DNA of 64,000 bases, taken from Cumulibacter manganitolerans (GTDB taxonomy: Bacteria; Actinomycetota; Actinomycetes; Mycobacteriales; Antricoccaceae). Positions within the stretch are counted from its first letter, which is position 1. Each line of letters starts with the position of its first letter. Made by a program: the position numbers and the translations under genes. Positions 35,546-44,180 of this stretch are shown here, piece after piece. The notes beneath the pieces are model-generated. The model made no database searches, was not told where the DNA came from, and was given only the letters and a program-made list of their open reading frames with translations. Location of the stretch: positions 1-64,000 of the forward strand of contig NZ_WBKP01000016.1 in NCBI RefSeq assembly GCF_009602465.1. The letters run 5' to 3'.

Positions 35546-36944
35546 GGCCCACGAGCTCCAGCTGCAGCTCCGGCTTCTGCGGGTCGGCCGCGTCGACGCG
35601 CACCTGCACGGAGTCGCCGAGCCGCGCGCCGCCCTCGGCCTTGGCCCGGACGGCGGGCTCGTCGAGCACGACGGTGACCGAGTCCTTGCCGGTGCCGACG
35701 ACGACGGCCGGGAACTGCTTGCCGACCGCGTCGCGCAGCAGCAGGGCCTCCACCGTGTCGATGATCGCGTTGTCGAGACGGCTCTCCAGCGCGCCGGTGC
35801 CCGCGACGACGTCCGGCAGCCTCGGCAGCGCGTCCAGCGCCCAGGCGGGGATCGGTTGCCCGGCGCACGCCGAGAGGCACACCTCCAGGCCGTAGCGGTC
35901 GACCAGCCGCCGCAGCGGGGCGGTGACGTGGGCGTAAGGGGCGCCGATCGCGGCGTGCACGGCGTCCTCCGGGCGCCCGTGGGTGTAGCCGAGGTAGCCG
36001 GCGCCCCGCAGCAGGTGCGCGGCCTGCTCGATGAACGCCACGTGGCGCGGGTTCTCCCGGTCGAGCCCGTCGATGACGTCGGAGGGATGCGCGCCGTCCG
36101 GCCACGCGATGCCGAGCGTGAGGGCGGTGGCGCGCACCTCCGCCAGCGTCTCCTCGGGTGCGGGCGGCAGCGTGCGCAGGATCCCGGCGCCGGCGTCCAG
36201 CATGATCGACGCGGCGGCCACGCCGGTCATCAGCGAGATCTCGGCGTTCCAGAGCTCACACGGCAGCGGGGTGCGGTACTGCAGCTCCCACCCGTGCGGG
36301 CCCTGCTCCACGACCTGCTCGGGCAGGTTCAGGTTGATCGCGTGCCGCTGCTGCGCGAGCCGCAGCCGCTTGGGCCCGACCTCGGCCAGCAGGGCGAGGG
36401 AGGGGTGCGCCGACCCGGCGGCGAAGTCCCGCTGCGTCTGCTCGTAGCTCAGCGCCGCGGTGCTGCGCACCTTCGTGCGCCGCACCGTCGCCGACGTCAC
36501 CGCCCCCGAGGCGTCCAGGCGCAGCTCCCACAGGGCGGCCGGGCGCACCTGCTCCGGCAGCAGGCTGGCACCGTCCTCGCTGAGCTCGGTGGGGTGCAGC
36601 GGGATGCGCTTGTCCGGGCAGTAGAGCGTCTGCCCGCGCAGCCAGCACTCGTCGTCGATGGGGCCGCCCGCGGTGACGAAGGCGGCGACGTCCGCGATCG
36701 CGTAGCTCACGAGGTAGCCGTCGCCGTCGCGGGCGATGTGCACCGCCTGGTCGAGGTCGCGCGACCCCTCGGGATCGAGCGTCACCAGCGGCAGGCCGGT
36801 GTCGTCGGCCTCGGGAAGCCGCGGATCGGCGGCCGCCCGCCGCGCCTCGGCGAGAACCTCGGCCGGGAACTCCTCGCGCACGTGGAGCTCGGCGCGTACC
36901 TGCGCGAAGTCGACGCCGGGAACGGTGCGGCGGACGGTCACCAC
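35529..36944 (-). CDS. RNB-domain ribonuclease (RNase II/R family), short form
   Basis: 471 aa. The RNB catalytic domain is evident: LDPEGSRDLDQAVHI supplies the Asp cluster that binds the two metal ions, and SYAIADVAAFV and IPLHPTELSEDGASLLP follow, with the downstream RYGLEVCLSACAG block. Compared with RNase II or R it lacks the N-terminal cold-shock domains and the S1 domain, a form typical of actinobacteria. It degrades single-stranded RNA 3' to 5'. GTG start; it ends inside the start of the metal-receptor gene and follows a small SPOR-like gene on the same strand. Confidence 0.92.
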   Translation of the reverse strand: MVTVRRTVPGVDFAQVRAELHVREEFPAEVLAEARRAAADPRLPEADDTGLPLVTLDPEGSRDLDQAVHIARDGDGYLVSYAIADVAAFVTAGGPIDDECWLRGQTLYCPDKRIPLHPTELSEDGASLLPEQVRPAALWELRLDASGAVTSATVRRTKVRSTAALSYEQTQRDFAAGSAHPSLALLAEVGPKRLRLAQQRHAINLNLPEQVVEQGPHGWELQYRTPLPCELWNAEISLMTGVAAASIMLDAGAGILRTLPPAPEETLAEVRATALTLGIAWPDGAHPSDVIDGLDRENPRHVAFIEQAAHLLRGAGYLGYTHGRPEDAVHAAIGAPYAHVTAPLRRLVDRYGLEVCLSACAGQPIPAWALDALPRLPDVVAGTGALESRLDNAIIDTVEALLLRDAVGKQFPAVVVGTGKDSVTVVLDEPAVRAKAEGGARLGDSVQVRVDAADPQKPELQLELVGHAQRR

Positions 36945-37145
36945 CTAGCTGTCCTGCTCCTCGCCGCTCCAGGCGCGGTCTTCCTCGTCGAGCCTGGCCT
37001 CGCGCTCGTGCAGGGCCTTGAGGCCGTTGGCGGCCTCCTCGGCGGTGTCGTACGGCCCGAGGCGGTCCTCGGCCTTCGACTCGCTCGCCCGGATGACCTT
37101 GCCGTCGCTGACCCGCAGCCAGAACTTGTCGTCGCCCTCAGTCAT
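36945..37145 (-). CDS. Small SPOR-domain-like protein
   Basis: 66 aa, ATG 37145 preceded by GAGGAGG. The N-terminal half, KFWLRVSDGKVIRASESKAEDRLGPYDTAEEAANGL, has the pattern of very small actinobacterial SPOR-like proteins; the C-terminal third is highly charged. There is no membrane segment. It ends next to the ribonuclease start and lies downstream of rnpB on the same strand. The function is unknown. Confidence 0.78.
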   Translation of the reverse strand: MTEGDDKFWLRVSDGKVIRASESKAEDRLGPYDTAEEAANGLKALHEREARLDEEDRAWSGEEQDS

Positions 37146-37209
37146 GTCGTCCTCCTCGAGCATGGGTGGTGGTGTGCACAACCCTAGCCAATCGGCGGGT
37201 GGGGCGAGT

Positions 37210-37606
37210 GCGGATGAGCCGGGCTGTACGCCGGATCCTGTCCCCGGGCACCTCGCGGTGCACCGATGGGCGACCATCCATCTAGGCCTGCCGTCGCCGG
37301 CAGGCTCAAGCGGCCTACCCGCCAGCTCGAGCGAGCAGCCCTCAGGCGCTGGCGCAGCCACGCGGCGGACCGCGTGGCCTCTTGGCCTTGCTCCGGGTGG
37401 GGTTTACCGAGCCACCCCGGTCACCCGGGGTGCTGGTGGTCTCTTACACCACCGTTTCACCCTTACCCGCCCTCACGGGCGGGCGGTCTGTTTTCTGTGG
37501 CACTGTCCCGCGGGTCACCCCGGGTTGCCGTTAGCAACCACCCTGCTCTTCGGAGTCCGGACGTTCCTCGAGGCACGCCTCGCGATCGCCCACCCGACTC
37601 ATCCGC
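37210..37606 (-). ncRNA. rnpB: RNase P RNA (bacterial type A)
   Basis: The minus strand begins GCGGATGAGTCGGGTGGGCG and ends with a complementary CGGCTCATCCGC, closing helix P1. Between them are the conserved cores: GAGGAACGTCCGGACTCC-type CR-I, AGGGTGGTTGCTAACGGC, GGGTGACCCGCGGGACAGTG, CCACAGAAA, GGTAAGGGTGAAACGG, and near the 3' end ACAGGATCCGGCGTAC. Length is about 397 nt. It is the catalytic RNA that matures tRNA 5' ends. It occupies most of the 533-bp gap between the SPOR-like gene and the acyl-CoA ligase gene. A TACACT -10 lies just upstream. Confidence 0.96.
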
Positions 37607-37613
37607 GAGCAGA

Positions 37614-37619
37614 AGTGTA
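37614..37619 (-). promoter_or_regulatory. -10 element of rnpB (TACACT)
   Basis: TACACT on the minus strand lies 7 nt before the first base of the RNase P RNA, as expected for a vegetative promoter. The -35 is weak. Confidence 0.55.
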
Positions 37620-37678
37620 CGGCGTCCGCGCCGCGTCGTTGTAGCCTCCAGGTGACCCGGCCCGTTCTTGGAGGCGTG

Positions 37679-39337
37679 ATGAAGCACCCCGACGACGTCT
37701 ACGCGACCCGGCCGTGGCTCGGCCTGTACCGCGCCGGCCAGCCGGCCGAGGTCGAGGTGCCCTGGCGGTCGATGCTCGAGGTGATCGAGCACAACGCCGA
37801 GGAGGCGCCCGATCGCGAGCTGATCAAGTACTTCGACGGCGTGCTGACCTACCGCGAGTTCGACGAGATCACCGACGCCCTCGCGTGCGGGCTGCTGGCC
37901 CGCGGCATCGCGGCCGGCGACCGGGTCGCGGTGATGACGCAGAACAACCCGCAGTTCCTGATCGCGATGGCGGGCATCTGGAAGGCCGGCGCCATCATGG
38001 TCTCGGTCAACCCGATGAACCGCGAGCGCGAGCTCGGCTACATCGCGCGCGACTCGGGCGCCCGCGCGATCGTGTGCCTGGAGTCGATCTACCGCGACGT
38101 CGTGTCGCACGTGGTCGGCGACTCGCCGATCGAGCTCGCGCTGAGCACCAGCGAGCTGGCGTACCAGTCGCGCAACGATCAGCGGGTGTTCGCCGGCGTC
38201 ACGCGCGAGACGCCGGACGGCGCGACCGACCTGGAGGCGCTCATCGACCAGCACCGCGGCGAGCGTCCGCCGCCGGTGCGGTTCGGCGCGGGGGACGTCG
38301 CGATCATCACCTACACGTCCGGCACGACGGGCGAGCCGAAGGGTGCCACCAACACGCACGGCAACGTGCTGCACAACTCGCTGGCCTACCTGCGCTGGAT
38401 GGAGCTGGACGACGACACGATCTTCGGGATCGCTCCGCTGTTCCACATCACCGGCATGATCGGCCACGCCACGGTGGCGCTCTACGGCCCGGTGACCCTG
38501 GTGCTGGCGCACCGCTTCGAGCCGTTCGTCACCGCGGATCTGATCGAGGAGCACGGGTGCACGTTCACCATCGGCGCGATCACCGTCTACATCGCGATGA
38601 TGAACGCGCCGGGCCTGGACGCCGGGAAGCTCGCCAGCCTCCGGAAGGTGTTCTCCGGCGGCGCAGCGATCCCGCCCTCGGTCGTCGAGCGGTTCCGGTC
38701 GTTCTGCGGGCTGTACATCCACAACGCGTACGGCCTCACCGAGTCCACCTCGCCGACGCACCTCGTCCCGCTCGGCACCGAGGCGCCGGTCGACGAGACG
38801 TCCGGCGCGATCAGCGTCGGGGTGCCGATCTACGGAACAGTCGTGCGGATCGTCGACGAGGACGGCGAGCCGCTGCCGGTCGGGCAGGTCGGCGAGCTCG
38901 AGAGCGACGGCCCGGGGATCGTCCCGGCGTACTGGCGCAAGCCGGAGGAGACCGCCCGCTCGATCCCCCACGGCCGGCTGCGTACCGGCGACGTCGGGTT
39001 CATGAACGCCGACGGCTGGTTCTTCATCGTGGACCGCAAGAAGGACATGATCAACGCCTCCGGCTACAAGGTGTGGCCCCGAGAGGTGGAGGACGTGCTC
39101 TACGGGCATCCCGCCGTTCGCGAGGCGGCCGTCGTCGGCGTCGCGGACGAGTATCGCGGCGAGACCGTGAAGGCGGTCGTCTCCTTGCAGAAGGGCGAAA
39201 GCGTCACGCCGGACGAGCTCACGGCGTACTGCAAGGAGCGGATGGCGGCCTACAAGTACCCACGGATCGTCCAGATCGTCGACGAGCTGCCGAAGACCGT
39301 CTCGGGCAAGATCCTGCGCCGCGAGCTGCGCGACTAG
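37679..39337 (+). CDS. Acyl-CoA synthetase / AMP-binding ligase
   Basis: 552 aa from ATG 37679 with GGAGG upstream. ANL-superfamily motifs: P-loop TYTSGTTGEPKGA, NAYGLTEST, LRTGDVGFMNADGW, VDRKKDMINASGYKVWPREVE, and the C-terminal catalytic Lys in KTVSGKILRREL. It activates a carboxylic acid, most likely a medium/long-chain fatty acid, as acyl-AMP and then acyl-CoA. The substrate pocket cannot be read. It is monocistronic, divergent from rnpB. Confidence 0.93.
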   Translation: MKHPDDVYATRPWLGLYRAGQPAEVEVPWRSMLEVIEHNAEEAPDRELIKYFDGVLTYREFDEITDALACGLLARGIAAGDRVAVMTQNNPQFLIAMAGIWKAGAIMVSVNPMNRERELGYIARDSGARAIVCLESIYRDVVSHVVGDSPIELALSTSELAYQSRNDQRVFAGVTRETPDGATDLEALIDQHRGERPPPVRFGAGDVAIITYTSGTTGEPKGATNTHGNVLHNSLAYLRWMELDDDTIFGIAPLFHITGMIGHATVALYGPVTLVLAHRFEPFVTADLIEEHGCTFTIGAITVYIAMMNAPGLDAGKLASLRKVFSGGAAIPPSVVERFRSFCGLYIHNAYGLTESTSPTHLVPLGTEAPVDETSGAISVGVPIYGTVVRIVDEDGEPLPVGQVGELESDGPGIVPAYWRKPEETARSIPHGRLRTGDVGFMNADGWFFIVDRKKDMINASGYKVWPREVEDVLYGHPAVREAAVVGVADEYRGETVKAVVSLQKGESVTPDELTAYCKERMAAYKYPRIVQIVDELPKTVSGKILRRELRD

Positions 39338-39364
39338 GCGAGCGGCGCGACCCGGCGTTACCAC

Positions 39365-39370
39365 TACACT
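39365..39370 (+). promoter_or_regulatory. -10 element of leaderless TauE-like gene (TACACT)
   Basis: TACACT ends 7 nt before the GTG start of the permease gene, without an intervening Shine-Dalgarno. Confidence 0.5.
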
Positions 39371-39377
39371 CGCTCGG

Positions 39378-40139
39378 GTGACTGCCTGGGAGATCGTGCT
39401 GCTGGCCGTCGGCGGGATCCTCGGCGGCGGGATCAACTCCATCGCCGGCGGTGGTTCCCTGGTCGTCTTCCCGGCCCTGCTCGCGACCGGCATGTCGCCG
39501 TTGCAGGCCAACGTCACCAACTCGGTCGGCCAGTGGCCGGGCTACCTCGGCGCCGTCGTCGGCTTCCGGCCCGAGCTGCGCGGGCAGGCGCACCGGGTGC
39601 GCCAGGTCGCCGTCGCGTCGGTCGTCGGCTCGGCGGTGGGCTGCGCCCTGCTGCTGTCGCTGCCGTCCGCGGCGTTCGACGCGATCGTTCCGGCGCTGGT
39701 CCTGCTCGCGGCCGCGATGCTCTACTTCCAGCCGCGGCTGAAGAAGTACGCCGAGGCCCGGCAGGCGGCCAAGTCGGGACCGGAGTGGGAGCTGCCGCTC
39801 GCGGTCGGGCTCGGCGCGGTGTACGGCGGCTACTTCGGCGGTGCGCTGGGCGTGATCCTGCTCGGGGTGCTGGCGCTGGTCTCCCCCGACACGCTGCGCC
39901 GCAACAACGCGCTGAAGAGCTCGATCTCGCTGGTCGTCTCGACGGTGACCGTGGTCGCGTTCGCGCTGTTCGGTCCGGTCGACTGGGTGGCGGTCGCGAT
40001 CACGGCGCCCGCCGCGCTCCTCGGCGGCGTCCTGGGCGCCCGGGTCGCCCGCCGGATCCGCGACGACGTGCTGCGCTGGGTCGTGATCGTGCTCAGCGTC
40101 GGAGTCGCGATCTGGCTCATCGTTCAAGCCGCGTCGTAG
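39378..40139 (+). CDS. TauE/SafE-family membrane permease
   Basis: 253 aa with about eight membrane helices. The family signature GGGINSIAGGGSLVVFPALL is at the N-terminus, and the repeated half contains VYGGYFGGALGVILLGVLAL and NNALKSSISLVVS. Members export sulfite, sulfonates or organosulfur anions. No sulfur gene is nearby, so the substrate is open. Leaderless GTG start. Confidence 0.92.
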   Translation: MTAWEIVLLAVGGILGGGINSIAGGGSLVVFPALLATGMSPLQANVTNSVGQWPGYLGAVVGFRPELRGQAHRVRQVAVASVVGSAVGCALLLSLPSAAFDAIVPALVLLAAAMLYFQPRLKKYAEARQAAKSGPEWELPLAVGLGAVYGGYFGGALGVILLGVLALVSPDTLRRNNALKSSISLVVSTVTVVAFALFGPVDWVAVAITAPAALLGGVLGARVARRIRDDVLRWVVIVLSVGVAIWLIVQAAS

Positions 40140-40177
40140 CTGCCGGGCCGCCACGTCCGGGCGGACCGCACGGCGGC

Positions 40178-41347
40178 TCAGAGCGCGCCGAGGTGGCTGA
40201 TCTCGTTCACGAGCTTCACGACCGTCCGGCCGTCGTGGTAGTCGACCCGCGACAGCGAGCACAGGTCGAGGTTGATGCGCGAGGCGATCCGGAGGCCGCC
40301 GAGCGCTTCGCCGATGAGGGCCTTGATCGGCGTCATGTGGGTCACGATGAGCACCCGTTCGCCCTCGTGCCGGCGGATCAGCCGATTGCGCAGGCCGGCG
40401 ACCCGCTCCATGCACTGCTGCTGGCTCTCACCGCCAGGCGGCGCGAGCTCGTGGTCGGCCAGCCAGCGGGTGAACGCGTCTCCTCCGGCGCGCCGCGCCT
40501 CGGTGAAGGTCATCCCCTCCCACTGTCCGAAGTCGACCTCCCGCAGCGCGTCGTCGACGACGACGCGGACGCCGATCAACGCCCCGACCGCCTCCGCGGT
40601 CTGCCGGGCGCGCCGCAACGGCGACGAGTAGATGGCCGAGATCGCCGACGCGCCGGCGATCCGCGCCGCCGCGGCGGCGGCCTGGGCCTCCCCCTTGCCG
40701 GTCAACGGCAGGTCGCTCGACCCGCTGAACCGCCGCTCCAGCGACTGCTCGGTCTCCCCGTGGCGCAGCATCACGAGCGTGAGCACCGGATCGGGCCCGG
40801 GGCTCATGGTCACGAGCGACCCCGGCGGCCCCTCGGTGACGGTCGCTGCGGCGGGCTGCACCGGGTCGGGGTCGTCGTCGCCGCGTCCGGCGTCCGCCAG
40901 CGGGTCACCGCCGACGCGGTTCACGTCGCCCTTGCCGGCGCCGTCCATCGCCTCGTTGGCGAGCCGGTCGGCGAGGTGGTTCTCGGCGCGCGGGATCCAC
41001 TGCAGGTCGACGCGATCGAAACGGTCCAGCAGCGCCCGGGCGCGCAGTGCCAGCGGCTTCATCGCGGGGTGCTTGATCTTCCACCTGCCGGACATCTGCT
41101 CGACGACCAGCTTGGAGTCCATCCGCATCTCGAGCTCGGTGATGCCGAGCTCGAGCGCGGCCTCGAGCGCCGCGATCAGGCCGCGGTACTCGGCGACGTT
41201 GTTGCTCGCGGTGCCGATGTACTCCGCCCGCTCGGCCAGGACGAGGTCGGCCTCGGTGTCGACGACGACCGCGCCGTACCCGGCGATGCCCGGATTGCCC
41301 CGCGAACCGCCGTCGGCCATCGCGACATAGCGCAGCGGCGCGCTCAC
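40178..41347 (-). CDS. Bifunctional RNase HI / acid phosphatase (phosphoglycerate-mutase-like)
   Basis: 389 aa. Residues 1-135 are RNase HI with the D-E-D-D catalytic residues in MADGGSRGNPG, NNVAEYRGL, MRMDSKLV and NHLADRLAN. An acidic Pro-rich linker is followed by a histidine-phosphatase domain (LRHGETEQSLERRFSGSSDLPLT, later VTHMTPIKALI). The same fusion is Rv2228c of M. tuberculosis, reported to have RNase H and CobC-like alpha-ribazole phosphatase activity. GTG 41347 overlaps the stop of the zinc-ribbon gene (GTGA), so the two are coupled. Confidence 0.95.
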   Translation of the reverse strand: MSAPLRYVAMADGGSRGNPGIAGYGAVVVDTEADLVLAERAEYIGTASNNVAEYRGLIAALEAALELGITELEMRMDSKLVVEQMSGRWKIKHPAMKPLALRARALLDRFDRVDLQWIPRAENHLADRLANEAMDGAGKGDVNRVGGDPLADAGRGDDDPDPVQPAAATVTEGPPGSLVTMSPGPDPVLTLVMLRHGETEQSLERRFSGSSDLPLTGKGEAQAAAAAARIAGASAISAIYSSPLRRARQTAEAVGALIGVRVVVDDALREVDFGQWEGMTFTEARRAGGDAFTRWLADHELAPPGGESQQQCMERVAGLRNRLIRRHEGERVLIVTHMTPIKALIGEALGGLRIASRINLDLCSLSRVDYHDGRTVVKLVNEISHLGAL

Positions 41348-42084
41348 AGTCCCGACTCGTGGGTGCGCACCATGATGCAGCGGCACGACTCGCAGCGCAC
41401 GATCTCCTCGGGGGCGGCGGCGCGCACCGCGGCCAGCTCGGAGCCCGCGAGCTCGATCCGGCAGCCGCCGCATCGGCGCTGCGTCATCAGCGCCGCGCCG
41501 GGCACGCCCGTGGCCCGGATCTTGTCGTACAACGCCAGCAGCTCGCTGTCGAAGGTCGCCGCCATCGCGTCCCGCTGGGTCTGCGTCATGGAGATCGTCT
41601 GGTCGGACTCCGCCCACTTCTGGTCACGCTCGGCGAGCGCGCCGGCCCGGATCTCCTCAACCGCCTGCCGCGCGCTGCCGACCTCCTTGAGCTGCGCCTC
41701 GAGCTCCTCGGCCCGCCCCATCAGCTCGAGCTCCTGGTCCTCGAGCGTCGACTGGCGCCGGTGCAGCGTCTGCATCTCGTGCTCGAGCGAGGCGACGTCC
41801 TTGGCGCTGCTGACGGCGCCGGAGTCCAGGCGCTGCTGGTTGCGGGCGATCCGGCTGCGCACGCTGTCGATGTCGGCCTCGAGGCGCTGGATCTCGCGGT
41901 CGAGGTCGTTCTGCGCGGTCTGCGCCTCGACCACGTCACCGCGCGTGGCCGCCAGCTGGCGGTCGGCGTCCTCGATCGTCTTCAGCTCGGGAATTGCGTT
42001 GCGCTCATGCCGAAGCCGGTTGAGGGACTTGTCGACGTCGGCGAGGTCGAGCAGCCGCAGCTGCTCTCGAGGTTCGATCTGCAC
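41344..42084 (-). CDS. C4 zinc-ribbon coiled-coil protein
   Basis: 246 aa (Rv2229c orthologue). Residues 10-180 form a long coiled coil (LASLEHEMQTLHRRQSTLEDQ-type heptads), and the C-terminus is a zinc ribbon with CGGC and CESC. Such proteins have a hairpin-like shape, and a role in RNA or nucleotide metabolism has been suggested by conserved linkage to RNase H and Nif3. GTG 42084 is chosen because a TAGGGT -10 lies 7 nt upstream; GTG 42093 is an alternative. Confidence 0.88.
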   Translation of the reverse strand: MQIEPREQLRLLDLADVDKSLNRLRHERNAIPELKTIEDADRQLAATRGDVVEAQTAQNDLDREIQRLEADIDSVRSRIARNQQRLDSGAVSSAKDVASLEHEMQTLHRRQSTLEDQELELMGRAEELEAQLKEVGSARQAVEEIRAGALAERDQKWAESDQTISMTQTQRDAMAATFDSELLALYDKIRATGVPGAALMTQRRCGGCRIELAGSELAAVRAAAPEEIVRCESCRCIMVRTHESGL

Positions 42085-42119
42085 GGAGCCCACCCTACCG
42101 CCCTGGCAGGGTGGGCTCC
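42085..42119 (-). terminator. 12-bp inverted repeat that also contains the zinc-ribbon gene -10
   Basis: GGAGCCCACCCT and AGGGTGGGCTCC flank an 11-nt loop. It follows the permease gene stop on the minus strand, so it may terminate that transcript, although no T-tract follows. One arm includes the TAGGGT hexamer used here as the -10 of the downstream gene. Confidence 0.5.
42092..42097 (-). promoter_or_regulatory. -10 element of leaderless zinc-ribbon gene (TAGGGT)
   Basis: TAGGGT on the minus strand is 7 nt before GTG 42084, the same spacing as at other leaderless genes in the window. Confidence 0.4.
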
Positions 42120-42143
42120 GCCGCTCGTCAGGCGGCCGGCGGG

Positions 42144-43829
42144 CTAGCGCGACGGGTGCTCGTGCCCTTCCTTGCCCACCAGCGTGTCCATCACCTGCTC
42201 GTGCCGCGCGGCCGCCACGGCGCCCGCGTCACCGGCCTGCGAGCCGTCGTAGTAGTAGTCGGCGGGGAGCGTGCTGTCGACGCCGTCCGCCACCTTCATC
42301 GCGCGCAGCAGCGGCGTCAGGATCACCGAGACCAGCACTCCCAGCACGACGACCACGAAGCCGACCCAGATGGTCGCCTTGGTGTCGAACCCGAGCTCGG
42401 CGAGCGGGAATCCGGAGCCGCCGAAGTGCTTCTTGGCCACCACCCCGGTCACCGGGTTGGGCGGCCCGGAGATCTTCCAGAGCATCCACAGCGCGACGGC
42501 GGCCGAGACGACCCACCCGATGATCAGCGCACCGCGGTGGAACCAGCTCGTGAGCAGCCCGAGCCCCACCGCCGGCAGGGTGGTGAGGATGATGATCCCG
42601 CCGACCAGCTGCAGGTCGATGGCGTAAGCCGGGTCGAGCAGCAGGATGAAGGCCACCGCCCCGAACTTCACCAGCAGCGAGACGATCTTCGCGACGATCG
42701 TCTCCTCCTTCGCGTCGGCGTCCGGGCGGAAGTACTCCTTGTAGATGTTGCGCGTGAAGGTGTTGGACGCCGCGATCGACATGACGGCCGCCGGGACCAG
42801 CGCCCCGATGGCGATGGCTGCGAACGCGACGCCGGCGAACCAGTTGCTGAAGTGCAGATCGAACAGCTGCGGCACGATCGTGTTGACGTCGCCGGCCTTG
42901 CCGAGCTTCGGGTCGGCGCCGATCGGCTTGACCCCCGAGGCGATGGCCATGAAGCCGAGCAGGGTCAGCAGGCCCAGCAGCAGGGAGTACGCCGGCAGCA
43001 GGGCCATGTTGCGCTTGATCGTGTTGCGGCTGCGGGCGGCGAGGATCGCCGTCGACGCGTGCGGATACAGCATCAGCGCCAGGGCGGACCCGAGCGCGAG
43101 GGTGATGTACTGCAGGTGCTGCGGACCGGCGAGCAGCACCCCGGGTCCGTCCTTCGCGGAGAACTTCTTCTCCGCCGCCCCGAACACGGCGCTCCACCCG
43201 CCGAGCTTCGACGGGATGTAGATGATCGCGACGATGATGACGATGTAGATCAGGACGTCCTTCACGAACGCGATCAGCGCCGGTGCCCGCAGCCCGGAGT
43301 TGTATGTGTACAGCGCCAGCACCAGGAAGGCGATGATCAGCGGCAGGGAGCCGGTGACGCCCATGGTGGTGAGCACCGACTGCACGCCGACGAGCTGCAG
43401 CGCGATGTAGGGCATCGTGGCGACGATCCCGGTGACGGCGACCAGCAGCGCCATGGTGCGCGAGCCGAAGCGGGCCTTGACGAAGTCGGCGGTGGTGACG
43501 AACCCGTTGACGTGCGCGACCGACCACAGCCGGATGAGCACCAGGAAGACGATCGGGTAGGCGATCGTCGCGTAGGGCACCGCGAAGAAGCCCATCGCGC
43601 CCGCGCCGAACAGCAGCGCCGGAACCGCGACGAACGTGTACGCCGTGTACAGGTCGCCGCCGATGAGGAACCAGGTGATCCAGGTGCCGAACTGGCGACC
43701 ACCGAGGCCCCACTCGTCGAGGCTGTGCATCGAGTCGCCGGCCTTCCACCGCGACGCCGCGAAGCCCATGACGGCCACGACGAGGAACAGGATGGTGCAG
43801 ATGACCAGCTCGGTCGTCTTGAGCTCCAT
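42144..43829 (-). CDS. Sodium:solute symporter, monocarboxylate permease (MctC/ActP-like)
   Basis: 561 aa, about 13 membrane helices, SSS family. Typical blocks are GLGGRQFGTWITWFLIGGDLYTAYTF, FGSRTMALLVAVTGIVATMPYIALQL and PAAVMSIAASNTFTRNIYKEYF. Related actinobacterial proteins take up acetate, propionate and pyruvate with Na+ or H+. It starts 2 bp after the stop of the DUF3311 gene, the usual arrangement for this transporter type. It separates the zinc-ribbon gene from nif3, which are neighbours in M. tuberculosis, so this pair looks like an insertion. Confidence 0.92.
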   Translation of the reverse strand: MELKTTELVICTILFLVVAVMGFAASRWKAGDSMHSLDEWGLGGRQFGTWITWFLIGGDLYTAYTFVAVPALLFGAGAMGFFAVPYATIAYPIVFLVLIRLWSVAHVNGFVTTADFVKARFGSRTMALLVAVTGIVATMPYIALQLVGVQSVLTTMGVTGSLPLIIAFLVLALYTYNSGLRAPALIAFVKDVLIYIVIIVAIIYIPSKLGGWSAVFGAAEKKFSAKDGPGVLLAGPQHLQYITLALGSALALMLYPHASTAILAARSRNTIKRNMALLPAYSLLLGLLTLLGFMAIASGVKPIGADPKLGKAGDVNTIVPQLFDLHFSNWFAGVAFAAIAIGALVPAAVMSIAASNTFTRNIYKEYFRPDADAKEETIVAKIVSLLVKFGAVAFILLLDPAYAIDLQLVGGIIILTTLPAVGLGLLTSWFHRGALIIGWVVSAAVALWMLWKISGPPNPVTGVVAKKHFGGSGFPLAELGFDTKATIWVGFVVVVLGVLVSVILTPLLRAMKVADGVDSTLPADYYYDGSQAGDAGAVAAARHEQVMDTLVGKEGHEHPSR

Positions 43830-43831
43830 GG

Positions 43832-44089
43832 CTAGTGGCTCCCCGACTTGGTCTTCAGGTAGACGACGCCGCAGCAGGCCGACGTGACCAGCACCAGGAG
43901 CAGCTGGATCCAGTAGAAGAACGGGATCCCGAACAGCTGCGGGTCCTTGCGGTTCCAGAAGAACGACAGCAGCGGAAGGATCACCGGCGGCAGCAGCAGC
44001 CAGTTCCACGGGCTCGGGCGCGGCTTGACGAACGCGGGTGCGGTGGCGCGGGTCTCGCTGCCGCCGACGCCCTCGGTTGGATTGGTCAT
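43832..44089 (-). CDS. DUF3311 small membrane protein, partner of the symporter
   Basis: 85 aa from ATG 44089 (MTNPTEG). Two hydrophobic helices: WNWLLLPPVILPLLSFFW and FFYWIQLLLVLVTSACCGVVYL. DUF3311 proteins are normally encoded directly before SSS monocarboxylate permeases and may be an accessory subunit, analogous to DUF485 with ActP. An in-frame extension to 44206 has no ribosome-binding site. Confidence 0.85.
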   Translation of the reverse strand: MTNPTEGVGGSETRATAPAFVKPRPSPWNWLLLPPVILPLLSFFWNRKDPQLFGIPFFYWIQLLLVLVTSACCGVVYLKTKSGSH

Positions 44090-44180
44090 CACGGATGTCC
44101 TCTCGCGGGTGGGCTGCGCGAGAGTATGGCGTGACCCGCGCCACACCGGCAACGCGGCGTCCGGCCGGGTCGCCCTATCG

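Noticed and set aside
37652-37678. Upstream start for the acyl-CoA ligase
   Set aside because: GGAGG is placed for ATG 37679; the earlier start has no ribosome-binding site.
42144-44144. 666-aa version of the monocarboxylate permease
   Set aside because: The N-terminal extension runs through the DUF3311 gene in another frame. The ATG at 43829 directly after that gene fits the family start.
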